Positions 49,332 to 59,056 of a DNA stretch of 64,000 nt are shown piece after piece. Location: NCBI GenBank assembly GCA_001770205.1, contig MEQL01000042.1:34836-98835 (forward strand). The letters run 5' to 3'. The notes beneath the pieces were generated by a model. The model ran no database searches, was not told the DNA's origin, and worked only from the letters and a program-made list of their open reading frames with translations. The stretch comes from Bdellovibrionales bacterium RIFOXYD12_FULL_39_22 (GTDB lineage: Bacteria; Bdellovibrionota; Bacteriovoracia; Bacteriovoracales; Bacteriovoracaceae). The translations under genes and the position numbers were made by a program. The stretch's first letter is position 1; every line of letters starts with the position of its first letter.

Positions 49332-50120
49332 CTAATTATTTATTTTTAATCTGAAGAATGCCATTAAACTGGCGCCCAAAAGCAAAGAAATTACCGCTCC
49401 CAATCCATTACTACCATTGCTACCGCCTGCTGAGCGGCCAGCATCGCCCACCGTCGCACAACTGACGCTATCATCTTGCTCATTGTACTTGGCACTTAAC
49501 TCTTCCAAATATCCACTTTTTTGTCTTCCGGTGGCAGTGTCATAAACAGCGATGCCGCCGTCCACATCATCGCTTTGCAATTCTTCATACTCACCCAAAT
49601 AGGCCTGCATCACTGCTGGTGCCTGGGAGTGATCCAACCCGATGGTATGGCCTAATTCATGAAGCAACGTCGTTTTTAAAATATTATTTCCATTTTCGCG
49701 CAAGTAGAGAATATTACCATTTAAGATAATCTCTACGCGATCTAAAATTCCATTAACTTGATACCGGATGGTGACGGCCAGCGTATTATATGGATCATAT
49801 CCTGTTTCGGCGGCAAAATTGTTTGACCAGCGAATTTGATTTTTCACTGAAGAGTCCGCCATATAATCGGTATCCCAAATATCTGCGCCTATACTATTTT
49901 CCCATTCATATTCTGCCTCGGAAATAAGCGGATCCAACATAGCACGATCCATTTCCTCTACAAAAAAACGTTTCATCTTCACTGGAAAACTTTTCCAAGT
50001 AACTCCGGCCTGAAAATCTGCGGTAAATTCGTAGGAGCGTGCCTGGCCTGTGAAAATAAAAACTAGCGTGATAAACCAAATTGCCAGTAACAACTGGCGA
50101 AACAATCCTTGTGTTTTCAA
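49332..50120 (-). CDS. Matrixin-like zinc protease with C-terminal sorting-type tail
   Basis: 262 residues starting at TTG (AAGGA 8 nt upstream), with a signal peptide. LLHELGHTIGLDHS is the full HExxHxxGxxH zinc motif of metzincins (M10); a Met-turn is suggested by PAVMQAYL. The end has a Cys, a Gly/Ser/Asn linker (GGSNGSNG), a hydrophobic helix and a short basic tail (RLKINN), the three-part layout of MYXO-CTERM or GlyGly-CTERM sorting signals. It is probably cleaved and surface-attached or released. Confidence 0.85.
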   Translation of the reverse strand: MKTQGLFRQLLLAIWFITLVFIFTGQARSYEFTADFQAGVTWKSFPVKMKRFFVEEMDRAMLDPLISEAEYEWENSIGADIWDTDYMADSSVKNQIRWSNNFAAETGYDPYNTLAVTIRYQVNGILDRVEIILNGNILYLRENGNNILKTTLLHELGHTIGLDHSQAPAVMQAYLGEYEELQSDDVDGGIAVYDTATGRQKSGYLEELSAKYNEQDDSVSCATVGDAGRSAGGSNGSNGLGAVISLLLGASLMAFFRLKINN

Positions 50121-50161
50121 TATTACATCCTTGTAATAGTTTTTAATGCAAAAACATTAAG

Positions 50162-50497
50162 CTAGAGTTTTTTTATCGCGCAAATCCATCCGTTGTTTAA
50201 AATGAGTTGATAATTTTCGCCACTGATAATTTCTACGGGGCCATGCTTTAAAAAATCCATGAAGAACTCATCCTGAGCTGCTCCACGAATTATTGATTTT
50301 AGATTGAAGGTAACTCGAATTTTTTGCAATGATGCGGAAGAGGAAAGAGGGGTCTCAAGATCAGTAACACTTTTTGCGGTTGCTATTAATTCGCTCGAGC
50401 AGGAATTGGCAATTCGAAGTACAGCGTGAGCGGAAAACGTACCAAGTGAAACTAATAGAGAAATTAAAAAGATAATCCTTACGTGTGTGTGCCTCAT
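50162..50497 (-). CDS. Small exported protein of unknown function
   Basis: 111 residues from the ATG at 50497; ATG at 50524 is an alternative. Signal peptide (IIFLISLLVSLGTFSAHA), two Cys (ANSCSSE, GWICAIKK) and a beta-rich mature part (IRVTFNLKSIIRG, VEIISGENYQLIL). No family recognised. Upstream, 50525-50732 holds only a 6-bp hairpin (CGGCCA/TGGCCG, 50589-50604). Confidence 0.6.
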   Translation of the reverse strand: MRHTHVRIIFLISLLVSLGTFSAHAVLRIANSCSSELIATAKSVTDLETPLSSSASLQKIRVTFNLKSIIRGAAQDEFFMDFLKHGPVEIISGENYQLILNNGWICAIKKL

Positions 50498-50732
50498 CCT
50501 TAAGACCCCCGATATACTCATCATCCTTGATGTTTCCAGATCACCATCCTTGGTGCTCTCATGTTTTCTTTAAGTGCATAAGTGATGCCGGCCACATCTG
50601 GCCGATAAGTTTCAGATAAGCAGATGATAATATTTGAATTAAAGAAGGTGACAAAAAGAGGTTTCTAATGATCGTGGCCAAAAGTATCCTGGGCCCATTT
50701 TGTCGCACAGAGCGTTGATGAAAAGAAACTAT

Positions 50733-51398
50733 TTATTCCATCAATGCTAGGAACTCTCCTGGTGTTTTTGATGCCACTATCAGTTCTTGTTCCTGATATA
50801 AAAATTTCACACTTGCACAATGAAGCATTAATCTTTTTTTATCATCTTGTGTACAATTACCATACAAAAGATCTCCCACTAGTGGTGCCCCCCGAAATTT
50901 AAATTGAGCGCGTATCTGATGCATTCTCCCCGTAACTAATTTTATCTCATAAAGATAAAAAGGCGCTCTCGTCTGCGTCTGTAGTAGTTGATAATCCAAA
51001 ATGGCCTTCTTTCCGCTGGAGATAACCTTGGTCTGCAAAGTCACATATCCTCGTCCTTTACCAACTTTTGCCTCTTTAACAAAATCTTCCATTCGGCCCT
51101 GTTCGGGAGAAATGGCCACATCTGTTATTGCTAAGTATTTTTTTTCCACTTGCCGCGCAGAAAATAGTTCGGCCAAATATGGATTGATCTGTTGATTCTT
51201 CGAAAAAATCATTACGCCTGAAGTATCCTTGTCTAAGCGGTGTAAAATTCCAAGATAATTACCTTGTAGATAGATGCGAAGATAATCTTCCAATACAGGC
51301 CTATTTCTATCAACTGTCTTATGCACTGGAATCCCGGCCGGCTTATCCACGATCAATAAATTATTATCTTCAAATAGAATTCTTTCTTTAATATTCAT
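50733..51398 (-). CDS. RluA-family pseudouridine synthase
   Basis: 221 residues from the ATG at 51398. LLIVDKPAGIPVH, GILHRLDKDTSGVMIFSKN with the catalytic Asp in HRLDKDT, GRMHQIRAQF and HCASVKFLY are standard RluA motifs. There is no S4 RNA-binding domain. It isomerises uridine in rRNA or tRNA; which site is unclear. Divergent from galE with only 25 bp between start codons. Confidence 0.9.
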   Translation of the reverse strand: MNIKERILFEDNNLLIVDKPAGIPVHKTVDRNRPVLEDYLRIYLQGNYLGILHRLDKDTSGVMIFSKNQQINPYLAELFSARQVEKKYLAITDVAISPEQGRMEDFVKEAKVGKGRGYVTLQTKVISSGKKAILDYQLLQTQTRAPFYLYEIKLVTGRMHQIRAQFKFRGAPLVGDLLYGNCTQDDKKRLMLHCASVKFLYQEQELIVASKTPGEFLALME

Positions 51399-51410
51399 CG
51401 CTAATTTATA

Positions 51411-51421
51411 TATACTATACT
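51411..51421 (+). promoter_or_regulatory. -10 region of galE, predicted leaderless
   Basis: Two overlapping TATACT hexamers lie 2-8 nt before the galE ATG and no ribosome site is present. Only 25 bp separate galE from the divergent pseudouridine synthase, so both promoters must overlap the opposite gene's start. Confidence 0.45.
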
Positions 51422-51423
51422 CT

Positions 51424-52416
51424 ATGAAAACAAAAATCCTAATTACTGGAGGAGCGGGATATATCGGCTCACATGTGGCCGCACTCTTGGGTGAACAAGG
51501 ATATCCATTAGTCACCTACGACAATTTAAGCACCGGCCATCGCAACTCTGTGTTGTTTGGTGAGTTTATAGAGGGAGATCTGGACGACTTGGCAAAATTA
51601 GAAGCAGTGCTTATTAACCATAAAATCAGTGACGTCATCCACTTTGCCGGATCAATCATTGTGCCCGAATCTGTGATTGATCCTTTAAAATATTACAGCA
51701 ACAATAGTAAAAATTCGATGAATCTAATCTCTCTCTGTCTCAAGCATAAAATTTCGCGTTTTATCTTCTCTTCTACTGCGGCAGTTTATGGAATGGGATC
51801 AAATATGGCCATGGCCGAAACTTCTCCCGTTGCACCAATAAATCCCTATGGCCGCTCCAAGCTGATGACAGAATGGATGCTCGAAGATGCTTCACGCGCT
51901 CACCCTCAATTTAAATATGTGGCCTTGCGCTACTTTAATGTGGCCGGAGCAGATTTGGCCGGCCGCTTAGGCCAACGCTCCCCCATGGCAACACACCTCA
52001 TCAAAGTGGCAATGCAAGTGGCACTAGGAATGCGGCCACATCTGGATATTTTCGGAACAGATTATGAAACACCTGACGGAACCTGTATACGCGATTATAT
52101 CCATGTGGCAGATCTGGCCGCTGCCCATTTGGCGGCCTTAAATTTTTTAAAAGATACAAAAACAAACTCCTCGCAAATTTTCAACTGCGGCCATGGCCAT
52201 GGCTTTTCCGTGCGAGAAGTCATTAGCTGCATAAAAAAAGTAACGGGGATAGATTTTCCAGTAAAAGAAGCAGCTCGTCGCGCCGGAGATGCCAGCTTGC
52301 TTATTTCTACTTCTGATAAAATTAAGCAGATGACAAACTGGCGGCCCAAATATGATGATCTAGAGCTTATTGTAAAATCGGCCTATCAATGGGAACAAAA
52401 ACTCTTATCCCCCTAA
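51424..52416 (+). CDS. galE: UDP-glucose 4-epimerase
   Basis: 330 residues. ILITGGAGYIGSHVA (NAD-binding), FSSTAAVYG, PYGRSKLMTEWML with Tyr and Lys of the catalytic Y-x-x-x-K, and LRYFNVAGAD are classic. It interconverts UDP-glucose and UDP-galactose for surface polysaccharide. Its last 12 bp overlap the convergent helicase gene. Confidence 0.96.
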   Translation: MKTKILITGGAGYIGSHVAALLGEQGYPLVTYDNLSTGHRNSVLFGEFIEGDLDDLAKLEAVLINHKISDVIHFAGSIIVPESVIDPLKYYSNNSKNSMNLISLCLKHKISRFIFSSTAAVYGMGSNMAMAETSPVAPINPYGRSKLMTEWMLEDASRAHPQFKYVALRYFNVAGADLAGRLGQRSPMATHLIKVAMQVALGMRPHLDIFGTDYETPDGTCIRDYIHVADLAAAHLAALNFLKDTKTNSSQIFNCGHGHGFSVREVISCIKKVTGIDFPVKEAARRAGDASLLISTSDKIKQMTNWRPKYDDLELIVKSAYQWEQKLLSP

Positions 52417-55400
52417 TAGTTTCTCAATCGCGGCCTTAAGGGCAACTGAGTTAACAAGGCCACGATTGCTAAGTTCCTCTAAAATTTTAAAGGAACCAAA
52501 GGCCTCATACTTGGTTAAATCCTCAAAACTTACTCCCAAATTCTTAACTGCCGCCTCATTCATCTCTCCAGAGGCTTTTCCAATCTCACTAATGAGTGCT
52601 GATATTACCTGGCCTACAATTTTAGCAAAAAATTGACTCCGATCTAATTCTTCTAATAGAGCAATATCTAATTGCTCTAAATTTAATTTTCCCGTTTGCA
52701 AATATGCCTCTAATTTTTCCGCCAAACGGTGAGAAATCTTATCTTCTAAATTAATCGCCTCTTCACTATCTAGCTTGTAAAAATAAAATTTGGGCAATTC
52801 TTGATGATGGGCAAAATAATCATTAAGAGACTCGGTAATAGGTTTTTCATCTGCACTATCAAAAAGTGTTTCAAGTCCGACACGTGCCCTATAAGATAAG
52901 CGATCCCATATTGCCTCAGCAGAGACACTCAAGGCCTCTTTAAAATTTTTACCAAAAGTCCAGCGTTCAATTGCCGCAATGGAATCATCTCCATATCTGG
53001 CAACTAACGCATCAAGAGATGCTGCTAAATCCACCACACCTGAAGGCCCTAATGGCATGTTCTCTAATACCTCGCGAGAAACACTCCCAATCCAAGAGCG
53101 CATCGCCCGAAACTCGGCCACTTTCTCCATTTCCGCAGCGTCTTTTAAAATTCCCAACTCTTGTGCTCCAAGATTTTTGGGATAGGGCGCGCCCTTTTTT
53201 TGTATAGAGAGGAGTTTATCACAATATTTCCAGGTATCACTAAGAGTGCCTTGGAAAAAAGTATATCCATTAATTTGATGAATGAACTCTTTCACTGAGC
53301 CATAAACTTCTAAATTTCCATGCTGTCGCAAAGCATTTGACAACAACTTTTGAAACTTCCCAACGGCATCGGCACTCAAACTTTCATCTTTATCTAAATA
53401 TTCATAGGACAATTTTTTATTTTGCCGAAATAATACCTCTAGCGAAGTGTTAAGTTCTAAAGTACTGGCACCTAATTCCGATTGTGGATGGGTTTTTTGG
53501 TAAATTCGTGCTCCTGAAAAACCACGGCCTTCATCTAGTCTACGTGGTAATCTACCTAATTTTGCCAAGACTAATTCCTTGACGTCACGAAAGGCCAACT
53601 GGCTCATGTTTTCGCCAAAATAAATTATGGCCGGAGTTGGCTTATCCAAATCTATGCGCACTACACGTCCCTGCCCCTGCAAATTCTCTGGAAAACGTAC
53701 ATATTTTTTAAAAGAAAGATACCAACCGGCCCGCGGAAAATCTAACCCTTCTTTGATGCGGCCAACAATAGCATCTACCGGAGCTCCTTCGTAGAGCGTA
53801 CCATTTTTAAATGCATTTAGCACAGCATCGCGCTTATTATCACTCAGTTTAGTTAGCGAAACATAATTTTTACCAGAAAGTTCAGAGAGAGTTTTGGCAA
53901 TATTTTCTGCATCTCTTGGATATGCATGAATAACTCCCGGGCCATGGCCTAAAATTTTCGATTCAATAAAAGGCCAAATTGCTTTTAGCTTTTCTACATT
54001 AACGTTAGGTTGAGTTCCCGAGGCAGCTCGCGCAAAAATTGAATCAAAATTAAAACCCTGCTCCCTTGCATCAAAATAAAAAGGCCGCTTAGGTGACGTA
54101 ATCTCTCCTCTACCGCGAGCATTTTGATATTGCTGCTCGATTTTAATCCACTCCAAAACATCTGTGGCCGTAGAACTACGCTCCTGGCCAGATGACTCTT
54201 TTACTCTTTGAGCAAAGCGGCCGGGAGAATCCAAAGATCCCCAATAAGTCCGCTCAAAGACTTCGGTAGTTCGTTCAGTCCGCGATAGTGGTGAAGCGGT
54301 AACACCCAAAATATCTAACGACTCTAAAACGTCGCGCCCACTCTGACGATCTTCCGCTCCTATCTCAAGGCCTACATTCATTACTCGCTTGAAGGTATTA
54401 CTTTGAGAGTTGTGGGCCTCATCTATTGATATGGAGTTGGCAAGCCTAAATAGTTTTTTGATTTCATCGTCAGATTTAACTCGCGAAGCAATCGTTTGCG
54501 TGCTAGTTACCAGCAAAACTGGAACATCTGACTTTTCCACAAAGGCCATCAATTTTTCAATTCCCATATCTTCCGATTGCAATCCTCCCCACTGCACCAC
54601 TCGATATTGTGATGGGCCCAATTGTAAATGCAACTGTTCCCCAATATCTAAGGCCAGTTGATTGACAAGGTCTGGAGTATTGGCCATTAGTACACTTAAT
54701 TTTTTTGTTTTCTTGTTTCCACCACTTAAAAGTTTAGTTGCCTGTGTAATTTTGCTAACAATATTGTTTCCTAAAATTCTGGTCTTTCCTGTGGCCGTGG
54801 GGGCCACAAAAAGTAAAGAGCGAATCATTTGGCGAAGTGCTCCATCACTATTTAAACGCTCGCGCAATTGATTAAATTCTACCTGCGTTGGACGATCACT
54901 CATTAATCGTCCATCATGGATAATGGCCGCGGCAATAGAAATAGGAGATTTTTTGCTGGCAATATAGCGGTTAATGCGACTTCCTGAAATTAGTTCATAT
55001 ATTTCTACCTCTAAAAATTTAAGTTCTTCTTTCGATTTCATCTCTCGGGGTAAATATAGAACCTGGAAAGTTTTGCGATCAGAGAATCTGGAAGTATTTT
55101 CTAGCAGTAATTCTTCGGCACTTTGCAAGGCCACTTTAGGTTCAAAATCATCACTCCATTTAATAAGCAGTGGATACTTATCACCCGCATGAAAAATAAA
55201 AAGCGTATCACTGTCTACCATTTCAATCCGCACAAACGGTTCAGATAATCCTCGCTCACCCGCAATTTTAAAATAAGGCCCTTCTAAAAAATTTACCATT
55301 TTCGCTTGCAAATCAGATAAATCTACGCGCAAAGCGTGGGCACCCTTTTTTTCTTTTTTAGTAAGAGCAACTTCTATCTTGGCAGCTAGTGCGGGATCAC

Positions 55401-55695
55401 TCTCTTTTATCTTAACAATCGCGGCAGATAATTGATCATCTAAGGAACTCTGTGGCGGGAGTGCTGCTAGCTCCGCTTCAATTTTTGTTTTTACCCAAGG
55501 AACTTTATCTTTTTGTGTTAATTTATCCTGGCCAGAAAAAAGACGGCCAAGTGCTGCGCTACAGGATTTTTCATAGGCAGAAGTTCCGCTGGCCGGAGTG
55601 CGCTCGACGTTTAAAGATGGTGTAGCACAACTTGCCACCAGTAACGTCAAAAAAAGATAATGAAACAGGTATGCAAAATTATAGATTAATTTCAT
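52405..55695 (-). CDS. SF2 DEAH-box helicase with lipoprotein signal
   Basis: 1096 residues from the ATG at 55695, preceded by GGGAG. The N-terminus (MKLIYNFAYLFHYLFLTLL then VASCATP) is a good lipoprotein signal, Cys near 23, Ala at +2. The helicase core is complete: motif I APTATGKTR near 298, motif II ISIDEAHN near 423, III GVTASPLSRT near 470, V VGRIKEGLDFPRAGW and VI QGQGRVVRI near 675. About 290 residues before and 400 after are unrecognised. Helicases normally work in the cytosol, so export is surprising. It could act on prey nucleic acid, or the signal could be a membrane anchor. Not neighboured by nuclease or restriction genes. Confidence 0.88.
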   Translation of the reverse strand: MKLIYNFAYLFHYLFLTLLVASCATPSLNVERTPASGTSAYEKSCSAALGRLFSGQDKLTQKDKVPWVKTKIEAELAALPPQSSLDDQLSAAIVKIKESDPALAAKIEVALTKKEKKGAHALRVDLSDLQAKMVNFLEGPYFKIAGERGLSEPFVRIEMVDSDTLFIFHAGDKYPLLIKWSDDFEPKVALQSAEELLLENTSRFSDRKTFQVLYLPREMKSKEELKFLEVEIYELISGSRINRYIASKKSPISIAAAIIHDGRLMSDRPTQVEFNQLRERLNSDGALRQMIRSLLFVAPTATGKTRILGNNIVSKITQATKLLSGGNKKTKKLSVLMANTPDLVNQLALDIGEQLHLQLGPSQYRVVQWGGLQSEDMGIEKLMAFVEKSDVPVLLVTSTQTIASRVKSDDEIKKLFRLANSISIDEAHNSQSNTFKRVMNVGLEIGAEDRQSGRDVLESLDILGVTASPLSRTERTTEVFERTYWGSLDSPGRFAQRVKESSGQERSSTATDVLEWIKIEQQYQNARGRGEITSPKRPFYFDAREQGFNFDSIFARAASGTQPNVNVEKLKAIWPFIESKILGHGPGVIHAYPRDAENIAKTLSELSGKNYVSLTKLSDNKRDAVLNAFKNGTLYEGAPVDAIVGRIKEGLDFPRAGWYLSFKKYVRFPENLQGQGRVVRIDLDKPTPAIIYFGENMSQLAFRDVKELVLAKLGRLPRRLDEGRGFSGARIYQKTHPQSELGASTLELNTSLEVLFRQNKKLSYEYLDKDESLSADAVGKFQKLLSNALRQHGNLEVYGSVKEFIHQINGYTFFQGTLSDTWKYCDKLLSIQKKGAPYPKNLGAQELGILKDAAEMEKVAEFRAMRSWIGSVSREVLENMPLGPSGVVDLAASLDALVARYGDDSIAAIERWTFGKNFKEALSVSAEAIWDRLSYRARVGLETLFDSADEKPITESLNDYFAHHQELPKFYFYKLDSEEAINLEDKISHRLAEKLEAYLQTGKLNLEQLDIALLEELDRSQFFAKIVGQVISALISEIGKASGEMNEAAVKNLGVSFEDLTKYEAFGSFKILEELSNRGLVNSVALKAAIEKLLGG

Positions 55696-55785
55696 AGCAA
55701 CTCCCAATAAGGCCACACTAACTTGCGGCCATAATATATCGGAAGCAAAGTCTATAACTTTATAACTATGCCATTATGATCCGGC

Positions 55786-57273
55786 CTATTTGGAGGGCCT
55801 TCCGTGAATCATTACATTCACCTCTTCCACTACCTGTTCTAGTGTAGAGGAGTAATTTAGTAAAGAATTGCTAGTTTCAAGTACGTTTTCAGCAGTTGCA
55901 GTATTTCCCTGAGTGTAATGATCAATATTTACCACTGCAGAAAAAATCTGTTCAATACCTCCCATTTGCTCCTTAAGAGATGTGTAGATCTTTTCACTAT
56001 TTTCTGAAACAAGATCGATATTACGCGAAATATCACTCATTATTTTGGACGTCTTCTCCACTAACTCACCACCATCTTCCACCTTACTACGATTTTCGCT
56101 AATAATTTGATTTGAGGAAGTTATACTTTTGTTCACTATTCCTGAAATTTTTTGCGCGGCCGCCCCACTCATAGTGGCCAAACTACCTACTTCTTGGGCC
56201 ACTACCGCAAAACCACGCCCATGTTCACCCGCTCGCTCGGCCTCCACCGAGGCATTAAATGATAACAACTTGGTCTGAAAAACAATTTCGTCAATCACTT
56301 TAGTCGACTCACCAATTTCATTAATCACTTTGACGAGATCTTGAATTTTTTGATTACTTGCTAAAATTTCACTCATGGATGAGGCCAATTTTTTCATCGA
56401 CTCACTTCCTTGCAAGTACATCTCCTTTACTCCCCGCGATAATTTGCTGGCACTTTCTGCGCCCGAAACATTGTTTTTTACAATAGAATTAATCTGCTCG
56501 AGGGAGGCCGAGGTTTCTTCTAGCGCCGAGGCCTGTTGAGTAGAAGCATCTCGCATCTTGGCACTAGTACTATTGATATCTCTGGATGATTGCAGCAAAT
56601 TTTCAGAAATAGAGGAAATTTTTTGGGCCAAAACAACTAGTCGCTTTAAAATAACCCTTTCGATCAAAAAATATAAAAGTAAAAAAGTTACTAAAATGCC
56701 GGCCAGCGAAGTTCCCACAATGATCCAAATAACCTGACGCGTGGCCTGCGAAATTTCTGTCTCAGAGTCTAGACGCTTTTGTTCTATCCTAGCATCCAGC
56801 TTGCTAACCGCCTCGGTAATAAATTTTTCATCTATTCCAATTTTTAACACTCCTATCGCTTTTCCTTCCACTAAAATCTCTTGCACTAACTCTTTTCCGC
56901 TTTTTTCTAAAGGGGCGGCCGTCAGTTCCTTCTCTGCCATGTCTGTAAAAAAAACATATTGCACATCTTCATCATTGGCGGCATTTTTCGCTATCTTGGC
57001 CAAGGCCTCTAGATCATAATTTGCAATCAAAGTAGAAGCATTTTGCGATAAAAGTTGCACTAGCGAATTTATTTTACGCTCCAAGGATTTTTCTAATAAC
57101 GCTTTTTGATTGGCCTTTTCCTCCAAAAGCAATTTTATCGAATTATCCGCTTGCATTCTTAATTGCGAATTTACCGTACCTGCAATGGTAAAAATAAGCA
57201 GACCAAATGCTCCAAAAAGTCCGAGTAAAATGCTGTAGAGAAATTTGCGTCGTAAATTTAAATGCTCAAACAT
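55786..57273 (-). CDS. Methyl-accepting chemotaxis protein
   Basis: 495 residues with two membrane helices (about 12-34 and 182-204). The periplasmic part is helical without a named sensor domain. The signalling domain holds ASALEETSASLEQINSIVKN and the hairpin tip TKLLSFNASVEAERAGEHGRGFAVVAQEV. No HAMP domain is obvious. It passes ligand state to a CheA/CheW complex. GGAGG 7 nt before the ATG. Confidence 0.93.
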   Translation of the reverse strand: MFEHLNLRRKFLYSILLGLFGAFGLLIFTIAGTVNSQLRMQADNSIKLLLEEKANQKALLEKSLERKINSLVQLLSQNASTLIANYDLEALAKIAKNAANDEDVQYVFFTDMAEKELTAAPLEKSGKELVQEILVEGKAIGVLKIGIDEKFITEAVSKLDARIEQKRLDSETEISQATRQVIWIIVGTSLAGILVTFLLLYFLIERVILKRLVVLAQKISSISENLLQSSRDINSTSAKMRDASTQQASALEETSASLEQINSIVKNNVSGAESASKLSRGVKEMYLQGSESMKKLASSMSEILASNQKIQDLVKVINEIGESTKVIDEIVFQTKLLSFNASVEAERAGEHGRGFAVVAQEVGSLATMSGAAAQKISGIVNKSITSSNQIISENRSKVEDGGELVEKTSKIMSDISRNIDLVSENSEKIYTSLKEQMGGIEQIFSAVVNIDHYTQGNTATAENVLETSNSLLNYSSTLEQVVEEVNVMIHGRPSK

Positions 57274-57322
57274 TAATGGCCTCCAAATTACAGTTTAAAT
57301 CTCATGCAGTACAATACCTACA

Positions 57323-57351
57323 ATGTTAAGGGACAACACCTTTCAGGTCAA
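57323..57351 (-). promoter_or_regulatory. Sigma-70-type promoter of the 57273 chemoreceptor
   Basis: On the minus strand TTGACC, a 17-bp spacer and TAACAT stand about 50 bp before the start codon. The spacing is ideal and the leader contains the strong GGAGG ribosome site. Confidence 0.5.
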
Positions 57352-57537
57352 TCTCGGAATAAATCGGCATAAAAATTTTTATAAAAGCATAAATTAGTTT
57401 CGGGGCCATCCAATATTTAACGGAAATAGTCTTTTTAAAAATACAAAATACTAAAATTAATTAAACATTAAAACCATAAATCCGATCAGTTGTTATAGTT
57501 AACAGTATAAACGTAAATTCCATTAGAGGTAAATATT

Positions 57538-58941
57538 ATGAACTTAACACTTACTAATAAGGTTACTCTGACAGCACTCTCTCTTACCGCAATAACGGTA
57601 ATCCTCAGTGTCATGGCCTTGCTCTACTTCAGTAGATTTAATCAATTTGCCAACGATAGTGCGAAACTGCAGGAAATATATTCTCTTTTTTTAGAAAAGG
57701 AGTTGGCCCACAATCAGTGGCGCACCAAGGCCGGAGAATTTCAGAATAAACAAAACCAAAAAACTGTTGAAGTACAAAAAAATCCCCATGAATGCTCCTT
57801 TGGCAAGTGGTACTACTCCGAACAAAGAAGTGAAGCAGAAAAAGCAGTCCCTGAACTTGCTGTCATTATGCGCGAATTAGAAGTGCCACATACTCGCCTG
57901 CATACTGGGGCCCAATCTTTGGAAGAAATGTTACAAGCGGATAAACGAAGTGAGGCGCAGGAATATTATGCTGGCCAAATGAGTTCAGCTTTAGATGAGA
58001 TCGGGACGCTTCTTGCAAAAGGAAGAACGGAGATAACCACAAAGCTTGAGGCAAAATCAATAACACTTAAAAGCGAAAAACGGCGCAGTGTACTGGCAGT
58101 AGTTTTTGTCGCACTGGCGGGAATAATTTTAGCAATGGCACTTTCCTTTTTTATTTGGAAATCGACCAAAAACTTAGGAACAACTCTCTCTTCTACCATT
58201 GTAGACGTTGCAGAAAAATCTTCTCACATTTCGTCTGAGAATCAAAATTTATCAAATCGTACTCAAGAACAGGCCTCGGCCTTAGAGGAGACAGCTTCCA
58301 CTCTTGAAGAAATCACCTCTACGGTAAAACAGACCTCGGATAATTCACAAAAGGCCTCGCAAATCTCTTCCGAAGCAGTAACCGTGGCCAATGAAGGAAT
58401 TAGTTCTTTCGAAAACACCAAGGCGGCAATGGCAGAAATATCAAGCAGCAGTAGTCAAATCTCGGACATCGTAAATATGGTGGAAGAGATTGCCTTTCAA
58501 ACAAATATCCTGGCAATCAATGCGGCCATCGAAGCGGCCAAGGCCGGAGAGCAAGGCAAGGGATTTGCGGTAGTGGCCATCGAAGTTAGAGACTTAGCAC
58601 AACGAGCAGCAGATGCGGCCAAGGATATAAAGCAACTTATAACTGCAAGTATTTCCAAAGTGGCAAATGGAGAGAAACTAGTTTTAGAAAATAGCGAAAA
58701 GCTACAAACTATTTCTGGAAAAATTAGAAGTGTAGCGGATATCACTGGGGAAATTTCCGCTGCGACAAGAGAACAATATGCCGCCATTGAACAAATTAAT
58801 ACGGCAGTGGCCAACATCGATTCTATTACTCAACAAAATGCAGAGCTAGTAGAAGAAGTAGCATCCTCCAGCGAAAGTATGTCATCAAGTGCACAGAATA
58901 TGTCTCTCGTGATCTCAAAAAATTTTGGAAAAATAAGCTAG
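57538..58941 (+). CDS. Chemotaxis receptor with CZB-like zinc-binding sensor domain
   Basis: 467 residues: helix 1 (7-30), a domain with [29 protein letters not shown] and PHTRLH (45-135), helix 2 (180-203), then the signalling domain with [16 protein letters not shown] and [20 protein letters not shown]-x-C-x-x-G-x-W-Y and flanking His are the CZB motif, a zinc site known in chemoreceptors for oxidants. Here it lies between two membrane helices, so it should face the periplasm. AGAGG precedes the ATG. Confidence 0.9.
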   Translation: MNLTLTNKVTLTALSLTAITVILSVMALLYFSRFNQFANDSAKLQEIYSLFLEKELAHNQWRTKAGEFQNKQNQKTVEVQKNPHECSFGKWYYSEQRSEAEKAVPELAVIMRELEVPHTRLHTGAQSLEEMLQADKRSEAQEYYAGQMSSALDEIGTLLAKGRTEITTKLEAKSITLKSEKRRSVLAVVFVALAGIILAMALSFFIWKSTKNLGTTLSSTIVDVAEKSSHISSENQNLSNRTQEQASALEETASTLEEITSTVKQTSDNSQKASQISSEAVTVANEGISSFENTKAAMAEISSSSSQISDIVNMVEEIAFQTNILAINAAIEAAKAGEQGKGFAVVAIEVRDLAQRAADAAKDIKQLITASISKVANGEKLVLENSEKLQTISGKIRSVADITGEISAATREQYAAIEQINTAVANIDSITQQNAELVEEVASSSESMSSSAQNMSLVISKNFGKIS

Positions 58942-59019
58942 TAGCTATCCATTTTTGTTATTCCAATATGATAGAGATCTCGTAAAAAAAACTGCAACTA
59001 TTTTACCCTAATTTTTCAT

Positions 59020-59053
59020 TGCTTCCTGTCGATATGTTCTACAAGAGGAAGCA
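59020..59053 (+). promoter_or_regulatory. Hairpin hiding the ribosome site of the dipeptidase gene
   Basis: TGCTTCCT (59020-59027) is the exact complement of AGGAAGCA (59046-59053), which contains the ribosome site 3 nt before the ATG at 59057. The 18-nt loop allows an 8-bp stem that would block translation unless opened. Confidence 0.5.
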
Positions 59054-59056
59054 TTT

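Noticed and set aside
50589..50604. 6-bp hairpin CGGCCA/TGGCCG
   Set aside because: No T-run follows on either strand, and GGCC palindromes are so common here that such stems arise by chance.
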